Origin: Hydnum rufescens UP504
Lineage: Eukaryota > Basidiomycota > Agaricomycetes > Cantharellales > Hydnaceae
Assembly (NCBI GenBank): GCA_014904985.1
Contig: MU128952.1
Location: 28,699 to 92,698, forward strand
Direction of reading: 5' to 3'
DNA length: 64,000 nt
The stretch's first letter is position 1. Each line of letters begins with the position of its first letter. Position numbers and translations under genes: made by a program. The notes beneath the pieces were generated by a model. It saw only the letters and a program-made list of their open reading frames with translations. It was not told the DNA's origin and made no database searches. Positions 49,253 to 61,648 of the stretch are shown piece by piece.

Positions 49253-49847
49253 ATTTATCTGCTCTTACTCGAATCTATCGGACTGTTTGGAATAGAGAAC
49301 AGGAGGCTCATGCCTGGTTCATTATATGCTACACAGGTTTGCGGGGTTCCTCTTGAGTTGTTTAGGGATCAGTTTGGCTGCTGCTCGAGGAAGACCTGTT
49401 CACGCTCTCGGACTCGGTCGGTAACATGGGCACTACTAGCGCGGGTATTGGGAATTGCAGAGTGGTTGGAGATCTAGGGCTAGGGCGGGACCAAGGAATA
49501 GAACACCAACGAGGTACTGCGGGTGAGAAGTCGCTTCTAGAGAATCATATCTTTTTCTCTCTTGGACGGACGTGCTAGATGGCCACAAAAACACGGGATT
49601 TGGGACAGGCGCACATAAGTATTAGCAGCGGCCATAAGCATGGATTGCAGTAGACAAAGCGAACAACAAATGTTCATGTAGGCATAATCTGGGTGAATTA
49701 ATCGACCCAAGTGTTGTGTTCTCTTTCTCCTCATACATCGCAACCTAGAACCCAGCCAAAAGCACAAGCGAATAAAAACGAATCCACAGATCAATCAATC
49801 AATCAATGAAGCCACAGAAAGACCGGTGGTGATATCGCTTCGCTCGC
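49253..49847. other. No supported gene
   Basis: Short frames only, and an AATC tetranucleotide run at about 49,790-49,806. This is likely the 3' side of RPL35. Confidence 0.4.
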
Positions 49848-50451
49848 TCATGCCTTAAGAGCGTATTCCTGGTAGGGAAGTGAATGTCCCGTTTGCGTTG
49901 CTTTTCGGTCTTCAGCGATTGCTCGTGCTAGAAATAGAAGAAAAAAAAACAATTAGGCATACTGGCCTCGATAGGGGAATAGCGAGAGGGGGGTAACCCA
50001 CCCTTGTCAACCGACGGCGGATGGCACGGGTTTTCTTTACCCGGAGATCCAGAGGGAGGTACTTCTTGTTCTTGTAATACTCTCGCAGATTCTGGCGTGC
50101 TTTTTGGTTCGTGACGGTCAGAACACGGGCGATAGATTTGCGAACAGTGGAGCTAAAGGCGTAGGAGAAACAGGCGAGTTCATTTGTTAGTGGAGAAATC
50201 AGAAAGAATTACTATGTGCGACACACATTCGGGTGAGCTTGGATGCCGATGGAGAGGCAATCTTTTGTACACGCAGGCTAAGAAGCTCTGTCTTGAGCTC
50301 TTGCAGTTGTTTTGCCAAGTCAGGCTTTGACCTATGGATTTTTGAATATTGGCACAGCAGTCAATACACCTGTCCACATGGATTCAAGAGATGTACCCGA
50401 TACAGACTTGGACTGCAATTCGTATGCCTTGACCTTGCCGGTTGGTGCCAT
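49848..50451 (-). CDS. RPL35: 60S ribosomal protein uL29 (L35)
   Basis: Four exons give [16 protein letters not shown], then [20 protein letters not shown] and [13 protein letters not shown], then [40 protein letters not shown] and RAIRRRLT, and lastly [20 protein letters not shown]. This is the whole length of eukaryotic uL29, near the peptide exit tunnel. Introns are at about 50,342-50,403, 50,153-50,225 and 49,932-50,001. The C-terminal RKYALKA is present only after adding back one base: an A-run near 49,860 has AA where AAA (or AAG) is expected, shifting the last six codons. Because the gene is essential and otherwise perfect, I take this as an assembly error. The exon 1/exon 2 junction is also uncertain by a codon. 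Confidence 0.92.
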
Positions 50452-50929
50452 TTCTTGACGAGGAAGTGGTGATAGAGGCGGTGATGTATAGTTCTTCGGC
50501 AGAAGCCGGTCTAGAAAAATCCGGGCTTAAGGTTGCTAAATCCGGTCCGTGTTGGCACAAAGAAGACCAAACACAGTGGACACGCTGTATCTCACCATTA
50601 TGGAGTCTAGTCCAAGAGTGAAGAGACAGCTCACCGACGCGGCATGTGGGTCTCTCGTGCGATCTCCAGCGTCATCCGCGTATGTGCACCACTGAACATT
50701 CTCCCCGCCGTTGACTGACCCGATTGATAGGACCGCGATCCTGAGCGAGGACCTGCAAAATGCGCTCAGGAATGTTGGTTCGCGAGTCCGACACAGTATG
50801 TCTCTACGATAATGGCGCGAGAGTTTAGCCTGACTTGACATACCAGACGTATCTACTGGCTACACGACGTCGAGACTCACAACGCCCAATGCGTCCCCAA
50901 TCAAACCGCCTGCTCCACAGTCAAGTCCA

Positions 50930-51337
50930 ATGTATTATCCAGATGCTCCAATACCTCCACCGCGTTTTATGACTGCCACTGATACTCTAATCGACATCTT
51001 CACTGTACTACCATCCTCAGACACGGCGCAGCCGAGCCTCACGTCGCGCGTAAATAAACGATCCCGAGGTGAAGTCGCCACAATGGCACCAGACTTTTGG
51101 GATGACGACGAAAACGATGCGATGGACATGGACATGGACCGCAATTCAGACACTGAAGGGATGGAATTTCCACCTATCATTACGTCGCGGCTGATCAAGC
51201 CCCTAAGGCGACAAAGGACGCGACCCACGAGCACGGGCGACCCCACAGCCTCGAGTGCTATCAGTGTCGAGGAGAATCGAGGTGGCGGCGACAGAACAAC
51301 AGATATCGCCGCAATTTCGAAGCACCAGCCAGAATGA
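50930..51337 (+). CDS. Hypothetical acidic protein
   Basis: The open frame has a Pro-rich start (MYYPDAPIPPPRFM) that may continue an exon further upstream. An acidic patch (DFWDDDENDAMDMDMD) and a basic patch (RLIKPLRRQRTRP) follow. The opposite strand is also open over the same span, so coding on this strand rests on composition alone. No family is recognised. Confidence 0.3.
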   Translation: MYYPDAPIPPPRFMTATDTLIDIFTVLPSSDTAQPSLTSRVNKRSRGEVATMAPDFWDDDENDAMDMDMDRNSDTEGMEFPPIITSRLIKPLRRQRTRPTSTGDPTASSAISVEENRGGGDRTTDIAAISKHQPE

Positions 51338-53042
51338 AACAACGTTCCTCGATATCAAGCGCGAATCATGTTCACATATTGTCGTTGTGAAATTCGGGCA
51401 ACATGTAACTTCGTATCACATTTTCCTCCTGTGCATGTTTTTAAGATATTCATCCAAGCCTCGAAAAGTTGGCGATAATTCATGGTCCAGACGTATACAT
51501 ATGGGCGGGGTTTACGCCTTTCCGTCCCGTGGACGGTAAGTTGTTCGCCGTGCAGTTCATAGTGTCGAGTCGCTGGCTGTTCTGAGCTAAATCAAGGACC
51601 CAGTGGCACGTCCGCGTTGAGAAGCCCAACAGGCAACAGTCTCGGCATTAAGAGTGTCTGGTTGCCAGACTGAACAGGCAACAGCACTAGCGTGCACATC
51701 GGAACTTACCGCCATTACGTAAGGAGCAAGGAATAAGCGCTTCTCCTCTTCCAGTCGGTTCCTTGTTAGCAGAGATCATAGTGCGATCGCAACTGAATTG
51801 TGGTTTCTCGCCTACCACTCACACTTCAAGGTGGTCCGGACGAAGTGGTTAGACAAACTGGAGACCACAAGAAGTATCTCTTTGTCAGTGCGTCAGTACC
51901 AACGCCCCTCGGTACCTTCCCCGTCCCAAACACTACTGGAATGCTGAATATCCCCAAGAGAATCGAGCTCAGCACCGCCCTACCTGAGGTGCCTTCTGTT
52001 CCTGCGCTCAGTGCCCTGCCGCTGTACCTCCTCCTGAAACCTTCACAGACCTAAAGGAGCCTGAAGAACTGGAACGACAAGTTCGATTTGTTAGCCAAGA
52101 TATCTCACTTTCCTGGAGGACGTCAAGAAAAGCAAACAAGTCGCGACTTCCGTCTCAACAAAATTCATCGGATACTCTGTATGTGGCCTTCCGAACCTGG
52201 AGGTCTGGAAACACTTTAATGTTGAGACCTATTGTCGCTATTCTGAATTGCTTCTTTAAGCGATACAATAACAAACACGATCTGCCCTCTTCTATCCAGA
52301 ACATGACGGCGCCGCTATATTGCCTTAGATCATTTCTTGGAGATAACGATCCCTTTGGTTCCACAGTGATCTGTTACCGAGATCTGGACTCGCAGTGTGA
52401 TCTACCCTTGCGACGTCTCTTCTTCACACCGATAAAGCGGGGCGCCCGACCCGCTATCTCGGGGGAGCGCCAGGGAGGAAGGACTTGCACGCCGCTGACT
52501 CAACGGACTGGCAAGAGTCTACAACAAGCAAGCACACATATACTGAACGGTGAAAATGGAGACCTGGTTGTCAGTTTTTGTTATCTGGATGTGAAAGGTT
52601 TTCACGGGATCTTTGCCTGCCCTCGCGACCTTCGCATTCCGACTTAATATTCCTAGTTCGTATGAATGAAGAACAGCCCTACAGTTATTGACAAAATAAC
52701 GTTGGCAGAGCTGCCCACGACCGGCTCTGATCTCTATATCCCGCTTTGGTATACGTACGCTGCCTTATTATGTCCTCATGTACAGTTTGTGCGACCGGAC
52801 TGGAGGTGCTGGCCGTGACCATATTTACCCCCTCTAATCAGTCACCACAATCTATGAAGTTTACCATAAACCAATTGGATTTCTAGTTGCGGTTACTGAC
52901 ATACAAACATGAAAATATCCTCTGGAGACGTATCATGCTACTAGCACACTGCAAATCCACGTTCTTATTGATCTAGCACTCACAACCCCAGCCTGGGGAT
53001 GGGGCCAACATCGGTGACCGAGATAACCTGTTTCACCAGGAG
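51338..53042. other. No supported gene
   Basis: A plus-strand 154-codon frame (52183-52647) and an 84-codon frame (51800-52054) are the longest. Neither has a recognisable motif, intron signals or a partner exon. Confidence 0.35.
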
Positions 53043-54983
53043 TCAGTGGGACCGAATCATAACATTACTAGGTGGTCCTGGGTCCGAACGCACTTTGATT
53101 TGAGTAAACTCCCGGACTCCTTCAAACCCATTGAACCTTCCGAATCCACTGTCCTTCATGCCTCCATGAGGTATTGTCTTTCAAGAGGCAGCAAGACCTT
53201 ATTTCAATGAGTGCCCGAGCCGAGAGAGGAACGCACTCACCGCGTGATCATGGATTGTGAAGGAATTGATGTGTACTAACGAAGCCTCGATCCTCCTCGC
53301 AACTCTCAGCGCTCTTCCAATATCGCGGGAATGTATTGCGCCCGATAGGCCGTATCCACTTCTATTCACGAAGGCGATCGCTTCTTCGTCCGTCTTGATC
53401 CGCGTGATGGCTAGGGCAGGCCCAAAAATTTCATTGCGAGAGATATCTGGATCGAGACGCAGATATCGTCTAGAATGGTAAGGAAAAGTCATGTGACACG
53501 AACAAACGTATGTACCCACCCATCTCTTGGGTCACTTTATCGAGGATAACAGGCTGGACTAGATTGCCAGAGTTTTGTTTTCCGGCTATGTCTTTGTCGC
53601 CAAGTACAAGCTCAGCGCCCTTGAACAGAGCATCCCCCACCAATTCGTTCACGCGTTTAGCGGAGGCAGGGCTAAAGAGGCCCCGAATGTGTTTGTCTGA
53701 ATTCGGCTGGTGCGACGCTTGGAGCTGGGAAGTTTCGCGACTCAAGATGGAGATATACTCATCCGCCACAGATTCGTGCACTACCCCAAGTCCAAGTCAA
53801 GACGGGAGGTGGAGAATTCGGGAGAGGGGAAATTACCCAAGATATTATTCGTGGACATGCAGATCTGTCCCGAGTGGAAGAATTTCCCAAGAAGTGTGCT
53901 CTTGACAGCGTGTTCAAGATCTGCGTCTTCCAGGACGATTAATGCGGCAGCACCACCCAGTTCAAGGGTCACTGGCTTGATATACTTTCCACACAGGGAC
54001 CCAATGATAGAGCCAACTCTCGTAGAGCCTGTGAAGTTGACTTTGCTAATTATAACGAAAGGATACAGGGTAAGTGGTCGGGGTTTCGATCGCATATGCG
54101 TTGGGATGACGCACCGGACGGCGGGGTGAGCGATTACCGTTTCAGTAACCTAGCCGTAGAAATCGTCGATCCACACATGAAACAGTCATCACGTTCACCC
54201 ACCTTGGGTGCATTTTCCGGGCTGCAATGAATGACATTAAGCACGCCTGGGGGTAAACCAGCCTCCATAAATAACTGGGCAATGATCGTATTGGAAAGAG
54301 GAGACATTTCAGAAGTTTTAAGTACGACTGTGTTCCCGGCCACGATAGGGGTCGCGACAGCGCGGGAGGCAAGAGCGAAAGGGGCATTCCAGGGACTGAT
54401 GCCGAAGACGACCCCGAATGGCTCACGAGTGATGTACGTCGTGCGTCCGGGCTCGGCGGGACCGTCAATCTCGCTCTTCAACGCAGTGCTGATCACTGAG
54501 CCCAACTCCTCAAGACTATCCGAATCGTCAAACGATCCATTCACCCGAGGTCCAATAAGGAAATAACAATAACACGTACATCTCCAGGGTCAATTGCGTC
54601 TCAAACTCGGCCATCGCTACCGTAGAGGTGGTCTCCTTGGTTATGCACCCGATAATTTCAGACCTGCGCTGCTTGATCCCCTGGGTCACTTTGAAGAAGA
54701 TTTCTCTCCGCGCCTTGATGGATGTCTCACGCCACCCTATCATGTCGAATCGTTGAGGCGAGTGAGAGACGAGGAGACGTCTGAAGACCAACCTGGAAGC
54801 GCGGCATGGGCTGCTTCAACAGCCCTGATAGCCTCATCGGGATCCGCACCGCAAGCATCGTGCAAAGGCCTTCTTTCACCATCGTTCGGGTTCAGGACTG
54901 GGAAGGTGGAACGAGTGATAAAGGGCGCATTGTTAATGAAACTTGGGACAGTACCAGAGTTGTTGAGGAGGTCTAGAGCATGG
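53043..54983 (-). CDS. NAD(P)-dependent aldehyde dehydrogenase
   Basis: The order of motifs is complete: FINNAPFI, NPNDGERRP, GISPWNAPF (Asn for oxyanion binding), LKTSEMSPL, FTGSTRVG (cofactor loop), VTLELGG (general-base Glu), FHSGQICMST (nucleophilic Cys), NEIFGPALAI, IHSRDIGRAL and HGGMKDSGFGRF with stop at 53043. Introns of 50-70 bp are clear after TLEM, NAPK, AVR, NNIL and HDHA. The pattern SGQICMSTN and the GPPSN tail are like the vanillin/salicylaldehyde dehydrogenase group, so an aromatic aldehyde is a plausible substrate. The first exon is not fixed: no in-frame ATG directly precedes LLNNSGTVPS. Confidence 0.88.
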
Positions 54984-56567
54984 TAACGAGTAGGAAAAGA
55001 AGAATCACAACCCTGCCCATCCCATATATATCATTGTTGAAGGTGTGTTGTATCGGTCGGAGATCAGAAGTTCAGCTCGGGGTCACGATTGGTAGCTGTC
55101 ATCTCGGGATAAGTGCTCTGATCCAGTGGCAAACGGCAGTCTGGGATAATATCTCTTCAATTTCCTTGTCCGCTTGTGAAATGGGAAGGTTTTTTCAAGA
55201 TATTCGTGAGGCCTACTGTAGTCAGGCTTTACCGATGAATACGCGTTAGATAATTGTTCATCCGGCCGTTGGATCATGTTTCTATGACCGCCTAAGGTGA
55301 GATAGTTCTACATGAACTGCACATGTTCCAGTTACATTCCCATGGAAAAACACAAAGTTTACTGTACCCCAACATCTTATTTTTTGATGACGGTTTCTGT
55401 TGTAACTGTTCCCTGAGCTTGGTGTGGGGCACGAGCATCTAGGTAGGACTTGTAAGTGTAGTAGAATCAATTACACTATCAAGCCCAGTTGACTCGTCAA
55501 GTCAAACATTTCCTGACAAAGTACAGCAGGCTCCACAATTAGCAGACATCACGCTCCGCGGAGCGTGACGTCTGCCTGGGGACTATCCACAATATGAGAT
55601 CGACGGTGGTATTCACTGTGGTGGCTGGGGAGACTGTCATCATTGTGACTGATCTGGGTTCTCAGTGACTCCGAGGCATTGTGGTTTTGCAACGAATCAG
55701 GGGTGGTCACGAGATATATGACACCTATCTTACAAGCAACGCAGAATCATACGTGCTAGTCAAGAGGTTGAACTAGCGCTTGGAAGGACACCAGAGATTC
55801 ACCCTAGCCACTGGGGTAGTATATAATGGGCCACTTATGGAGCGGTTTCAGTAATCCATCAGTCCAAACCTTCGCTTTGTCGTCAGTCCTTGCAAAAAAG
55901 TCCCAGTGAGGATATGTCGTAGAGACTGTAGCATGATGCACGGGATTTTCCATCCCCAACGAGTGGGTGAGCCCGGAAGAGATCGACGAGACGGCCTGAG
56001 CTCGTCTTGTCAGAGTTGTCGAGTCTCATGCGGAACTCCTTTCCTTCACTTCGCCCCTTGTGAGTTTGTTGCAATTTTCTGTTCTTCGCACTACCTGTCC
56101 AACATCCTGGACCGGCTGCGATCGATAAAATGACCCGCGTCACGACGACTCCCTAGCGTGCAGCCTGAGTTGGCCGTTCTGGATAGGCTAAGGCCCAGAA
56201 GCGAAAGGCCCCCATTGCTAAAATACGCCGGCCAACCTGCCATTAACAGGGCAGGACGCCCATACAGGAAGTCGCCCATGATCGCCATCCTCTTAGACGC
56301 TGCAGATCTTGAACCAGAAGGGGCTTCCCATTGCAGTCAAAGCTACGCGGTTGATTGCAATTGACGTTTGCTTACTTAATCATAACCTCGCCCTCGGCAT
56401 CACTCGACCAATTTGCAGATTGGGTCCTCTCCTCTGCGACGGTGGCTCCCGCGCGACGAAATCGGATAGATAGAATTGAGAGGTCTCCACTACTTCCCAC
56501 TGCTTGCAGCCAGGCTCGAAGTCGGCCATACTGAATCGCTATCCACTTAGTTCGATCATCTGCCCTC
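54984..56567. other. Intergenic region with a strong palindrome
   Basis: No supported gene. A short 34-bp palindrome lies at 55542-55575 (listed separately). The rest is short frames on both strands. Confidence 0.4.
55542..55575. repeat. 34-bp palindrome
   Basis: The core TCACGCTCCGCGGAGCGTGA is a perfect 20-base palindrome. GCAGAC and GTCTGC extend it, with a single mismatch pair between. It would form a stable hairpin with almost no loop, and could be a protein-dimer site or the remnant of two terminal inverted repeats brought together. Confidence 0.6.
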
Positions 56568-59488
56568 ATGGTGAGTCTTTCATTCGACATGGCTCTTGGC
56601 TTCATAGACAAATATGTATCCATACACGCAGTTCCCGAAGCGATCTTCCTCTCGCTCAGCACCTTCCACGCCTCCGACTTCGATGCCTCCTTCGCCTACC
56701 TCCTCCCGGACGCGGCCTTCAGCAGATCCATCCAGTCAGTACACTCTCCTTGATAAGCTCGGGACCGGCAGCTTTGGCACTGTATACAAGGCGTATGTCC
56801 GCCCGCGTCTTCGTGATCTTGTGCATCGACTGAGTGCTTCTTTCCCAGGATTCATAATGATTCGCAACAAATCGTGGCCATCAAACACATAGGTATGAAT
56901 TCCTGCTCACTGCGACCTTCCTCTCACTGACCTTGGCGTGCGCGGTATGCGCTGATTCGGGTGCAGATCTAGAAGACTCAGACGACGATATTTCAGAGAT
57001 TCAACAGGAGATTGCGCATCTCGCCCAGTGTGATTCAGAGTATGTAACCCGTTATTATGGGAGTTTTGTCAAGGGATACAAGCTATGGATAGGTAGGCCT
57101 TGTCCTCTGTATCTCACTTGTGATGCACAATTCTCACCTAGTACATCATATCAAGTGATGGAGTATCTAGCTGGGGGCTCCTGTCTTGACCTGGTCAGTG
57201 CCGCTTTTCTATAAAGAGCTCACAAGCTCGGCCAATTAATGTGGTGAAATAAACGTCAACTTCTTTTACAGTTGAAGCCTGGTCCATTCTCTGAAGCGCA
57301 TATTGCCGTGATATGTCGGGAACTATTATGTGGTCTGGATTACCTTCATTCAGAGGGCAAAATCCACCGGGATATCAAGGCAGCGAACGTCTTGTTGTCA
57401 TCGGACGGCAAGGTCAAGCTGGGTAAGCGCTTCCGTGGACGTACTGTCCTTGGTGACTAATTAATCCTGACCATACTCTACTTGGATGGTAAATTCAGCG
57501 GATTTTGGTGTAGCAGCACAACTTTCGGACACCTTGAGGCATACATTCGTCGGTACCCCATTCTGGATGGCCCCAGAAGTGATCCGACAAGCTGGGTATG
57601 ACTCCAAGGCGGACATGTGGTCCCTCGGGATTACAGCGATCGAGCTTGCCAGGGGTGAACCGCCTTTGGCAGAATATCATCCAATGCGAGTGCTCTTCCT
57701 AATCCCAAAGGCGAAACCTCCCGTTCTAGAAGGTCCATTTAGCGTCGCGTTTAAAGATTTCGTCTCACTGTGTCTGACGAAGGATCCAAATGCTGTTAGT
57801 CCGATACTACGTTCTTTTTCTTCGCTTTGCGACTCCTATGAGTTTCTCATCATTCCCTATTGCAGAGACCGACAGCGGCTGAGCTTTTGCAACACCGGTT
57901 CATTCGCGGAAGTCGCAAAACCACCCACCTCACTGAGCTCATCGAGCGCTATCAGGACTACCGTGCGCGGTCTCCCCCGCAATCCAACGGCGCGCCTAAG
58001 GCAGGCGATATGCCTACGATTAAGCCGACACCGGGGTCACTCCACGGTGTTGGATTAAACGTCGATGCTGGTGGTTCTATAAACAGTGCATGGAGCTTCA
58101 GTACGGTGCGCAGCTCTGCCTCAGTATTCGATCCCGTGGGCAGTGGGCATGACACACGGCATGTCCTAAATTTCGATCCGCGTGAAGAGGATGAGGATGA
58201 GTATGAAGAGTGGGACGATGAGATGTATGAACAGAATCTGAACGAACTTGGAGCACGCGAGGTGGAGGATGACCAGGGCATCAGTGGATACGATGACGAC
58301 TATGATACGTCTCGCGCTGTCGCCGGCAGTCTTGAGCGTCCAAAGCTTCAATTAGGTATGAATCATGATGCAGCACTTTCTTCCACGAAGATCAAGGTGC
58401 CCCCCCTCGTTTCGGTGTTGAACAAGTCCACACTGAACATCACTTCAGATTCCTGAAACATCCATCGATGTCATCCCGTCAAGCGATGAAGCCAACGAAC
58501 CACGGACTCCGTCCTCAAGTGAATTCCCAGTCCTCCTGAATGGACAGTCGTTGCCCAAGTCCGGCCGGTCGAGTTATCGTGCACGACAGGACCCCAATGG
58601 TACCCAAGTTCGCCCAGCAGATCTCGGGAATGGGTTAAGTCTCAGGCAGTGATATGTTTGGCATCCTAAACTTACCTCATTCCTTCTTGCTTCTAAAGCC
58701 GAGACACGCTTCGACCTGTTAAACGACTTGATGTGGAGGGGTCGTTTCGTCTGTCTGAGGACTTTGTTGGGACGACTCGGAGCTCGGGGAGCGATGAACC
58801 ACCTGGAAAGCTACTTCCCTCCCACCCTTCAGGCAGAGGGGAGGCTCCAAGAAAACTCCGTCGAGCCAAGACGAAACCTAATCCTCCTAGACCTGCTGCA
58901 GTAACCGGTGCTGCAATCGTTTCGGAAGTAGTCTTACCGACTTTGGAGAACGTGAGTTGCTTGGCCTGGTTTTTGGCAGACCGAACAGATGCCAAAGTGC
59001 AAATTGTGGGCCCTGTAGGCTGTCCGAGACGATATGGATGCAAGAGAGATCGAGTCATTGAGCATGCTCTCCAGAGGGTTTTCGGATCTCGGTCACGTCA
59101 ATCCAGAACTTGCATATAACGTCATACTAGATATACTCTCCGGGATCAATGAGTCAGTAGCGGCATCCTCGTATTGGTTGTTGATCTCACTCACCCCTTA
59201 ATATCTTATCTTAGAAACAACTCGATACGTCAACATATCTCTACGCAGCGTGGTCTATTCCCTCACCGGCTCATACGTCGGAAGACTGAGATGACGTCGA
59301 AAGGTTTGGTGGTCGTGGAACAAGAAGAGATTCCTTCGGAAGTAGAGGTGTTACCGCCGAGAGCCTCACGCTCACCACCGACTTCACCTCCAACTTCGCC
59401 CGTACCTCCACGCAGGAGTCCAATCGCGGAATTGCTGTATATGCGATGGATGGAAGGTCTCAGACTCAAATGGCCGAGTCTCTCCTGA
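56568..59488 (+). CDS. GCK-III/Ste20-type protein kinase
   Basis: The first exon is just ATG (56568-56570), followed by a clean intron to 56631 and then [15 protein letters not shown]. The kinase domain has all landmarks: [12 protein letters not shown] (P-loop), VAIKHI (Lys), [12 protein letters not shown] (Glu), [11 protein letters not shown] (catalytic loop), [21 protein letters not shown] and [15 protein letters not shown]. These match MST3/MST4/YSK1 and fungal Sid1/Nak1/Kic1. After the kinase (ends [10 protein letters not shown]) an acidic, disordered tail and a later helical block ([13 protein letters not shown]) follow, ending WPSLS. A one-base shift near 58,446 divides the tail, and its last exons are less certain. 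Sid1-like relatives bind the SIN Cdc14 protein, also encoded in this window. Confidence 0.88.
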
Positions 59489-61648
59489 TTCTTTTTTCGC
59501 TCGTATCCGACAGTATCTTGGGTCGGTCTTTCAATCAACCTCCAACCATGAGAGCTCGTCACTGCTCAAACCCGCATACTTTCCACTCTTCGCACCAGTT
59601 CATCCTATCTTTTCCTCTCTATGCGCCGCCAATGTCTCACTCGCTTTCATGCCTCCAATCGAAACCATATTTCTAATGTGTTCTCTCCTCTCAAACCCAC
59701 TGCCCCCTTGATGTCGTTGCCGCTCTTCATGACTAAATCGCATCTCTCGACCGCATACCTCTACTTCGCTAAAGGAACGACTAATGATGATTAACTGCCT
59801 CGACGATACATGGATGCAACGAGACAGGTCTTTGTCTTGCTTTCCTTATTCAACCTTGGTGTATTTTTATTTAATCCACGAGTGATATGAATCATTGAGC
59901 ATGCTGTCTGTCCTACTGTGCTCCGACAAATTGAATTTACGTAATCATCCTTACGAGAATATCACCCCTATGATATGCAAGTACAGTATTGGATAATGCG
60001 ACTAGGGAGACCTTGTGCAGGGCTACAGTGACAACAGGAACAAGGGAGGGAAAATCACCTGAATTCGTGGACTTCGCAAATTCATCAATTGGCAAAGGCC
60101 TACAAATGACAAAAACTGTACTGTATATACAGTACAGTAGGATCGATTCAAAAACAAAAAAAAAAAAAAAACTGCGGGGCCGGCGGGACGGATGCCCCGG
60201 GACGTATAGGGAGCTTAGGCAGCCTTTTCGCCCCACGAGAACGGGGAACCGGCGCGCTGAAGCCACTACTGATGACTTTGCCCCCCTCCGCCACAACTGT
60301 TAGTGTGCCCCCACGTGGTTCTGGGAGCTGGCCTCCAGCAATTTCACAAAAATTCTTTACCCTCCGGCTCCCATAACCAACCAATAAACCAACATAAATT
60401 AATACCGCGAGCGCACTAGATTGGCAAATCCACAAGTGAAAAAAAGAAAAGAAAAGAAAAGAAAAGCAAAGATACAGGACAACTTGACGAGGTTCCCAGC
60501 CCTCGCTTACAGTATGTTTACGGGTGTGTACCTTGGGCTCAGGGGTGGGGGGGGAAATTCCCAGAATTATACAGTAATGCCGGCGCCAATATTCCCCGCG
60601 GCGAAGTTACACATACAATGGCCATGGAAAAGCCACCAGTGTCGGCAACGGAGAAGAAATTGAGAAAGTTGAGGGGGTGTCGATAGACCGCCGATCACGC
60701 CGCCGCCGCCGCATATGCATATAGTATACACGCATTCACGGATCGGAATGGAGGGCTGTTTCCTCGCTTGCGCTGATTGATTACAGGACATGTACAGTAC
60801 AGGGGAGTTCTTGCGGAAATTCTCTCAGAGTAGCCCTTTGGCGGCGTATGTGTGTGTGTGTGTATCGAAGCCTGAAGATGACCAGTGACCTGACAGTCGA
60901 TCCCGTGTGCATGTGCCCATGTGCGGCGATAATAAGCCCCAGATATATATCCTTATCGTGCCGTACATAGCTATATAATTCCCCATGGAGTCGAGGCGAA
61001 CAAGCAGCCAGATCAAAGATGGTAATAGAACCAGGCATGGCCAAAGCTCATCCCCACCTTCATTTTTTTTTCCCTTTCTTTCGGCTTAGACTGGCGGTTC
61101 CATCATCCTCGTTCTCACGACTATAGTCTCCTGGGAGACGCACGCACCGTTCTGATCGCCTTTCCTTGCGAGAATTCTCCTGTAACATTCTTCGACCCGT
61201 GCTGCAAACTGTTCGCCCCTCGCAGTCTAGGTACCATGTGAAATTCACATAAAACACTGCCTGATATCGATTACAAATCAAGTCGCTGTCAGCACAATCG
61301 AGCTCGGCTCCTCTGCAGCACTTTGTACGTACTAACGGACGGTCCATTATGTATTAATTTCCTATAAAGGTACGAAAAGAATGGAGGGTGGGGTGGGAAG
61401 CGAAGGCGATGCGAGAGTGGAGAGCACATGTACTGTAGCTACTGGATTACATATAGCATCAGTCCGAGACAGGGGGAGAGCATTGGCACGTCGTCAAAAT
61501 ACAACTCGTGAAAAACCAAGAAAACCAAAATGGCGAACAAAGATAAGGTCCATGGGAAAAATCACGGGGAAAAGATGGACATGTCACGTCATAATGAGAA
61601 GCACACGGATGAAATAATTAGAAGGCCGTAGAAATCTGGCCAATCGGG
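59489..61648. other. Long intergenic region with simple repeats
   Basis: No gene is supported. It contains an A-run (about 60,155-60,171), an AAAAG pentanucleotide run (about 60,440-60,466) and a TG run (about 60,848-60,864). It also holds a perfect 22-bp palindrome at 60116-60137 (CTGTACTGTATATACAGTAC is its first 20 bases). It is rich in AT and probably holds the 3' parts of the flanking genes. Confidence 0.45.

Noticed and set aside
52183..52647. 154-codon plus-strand frame
   Set aside because: No motif, unusual composition and no neighbouring exons; probably chance.
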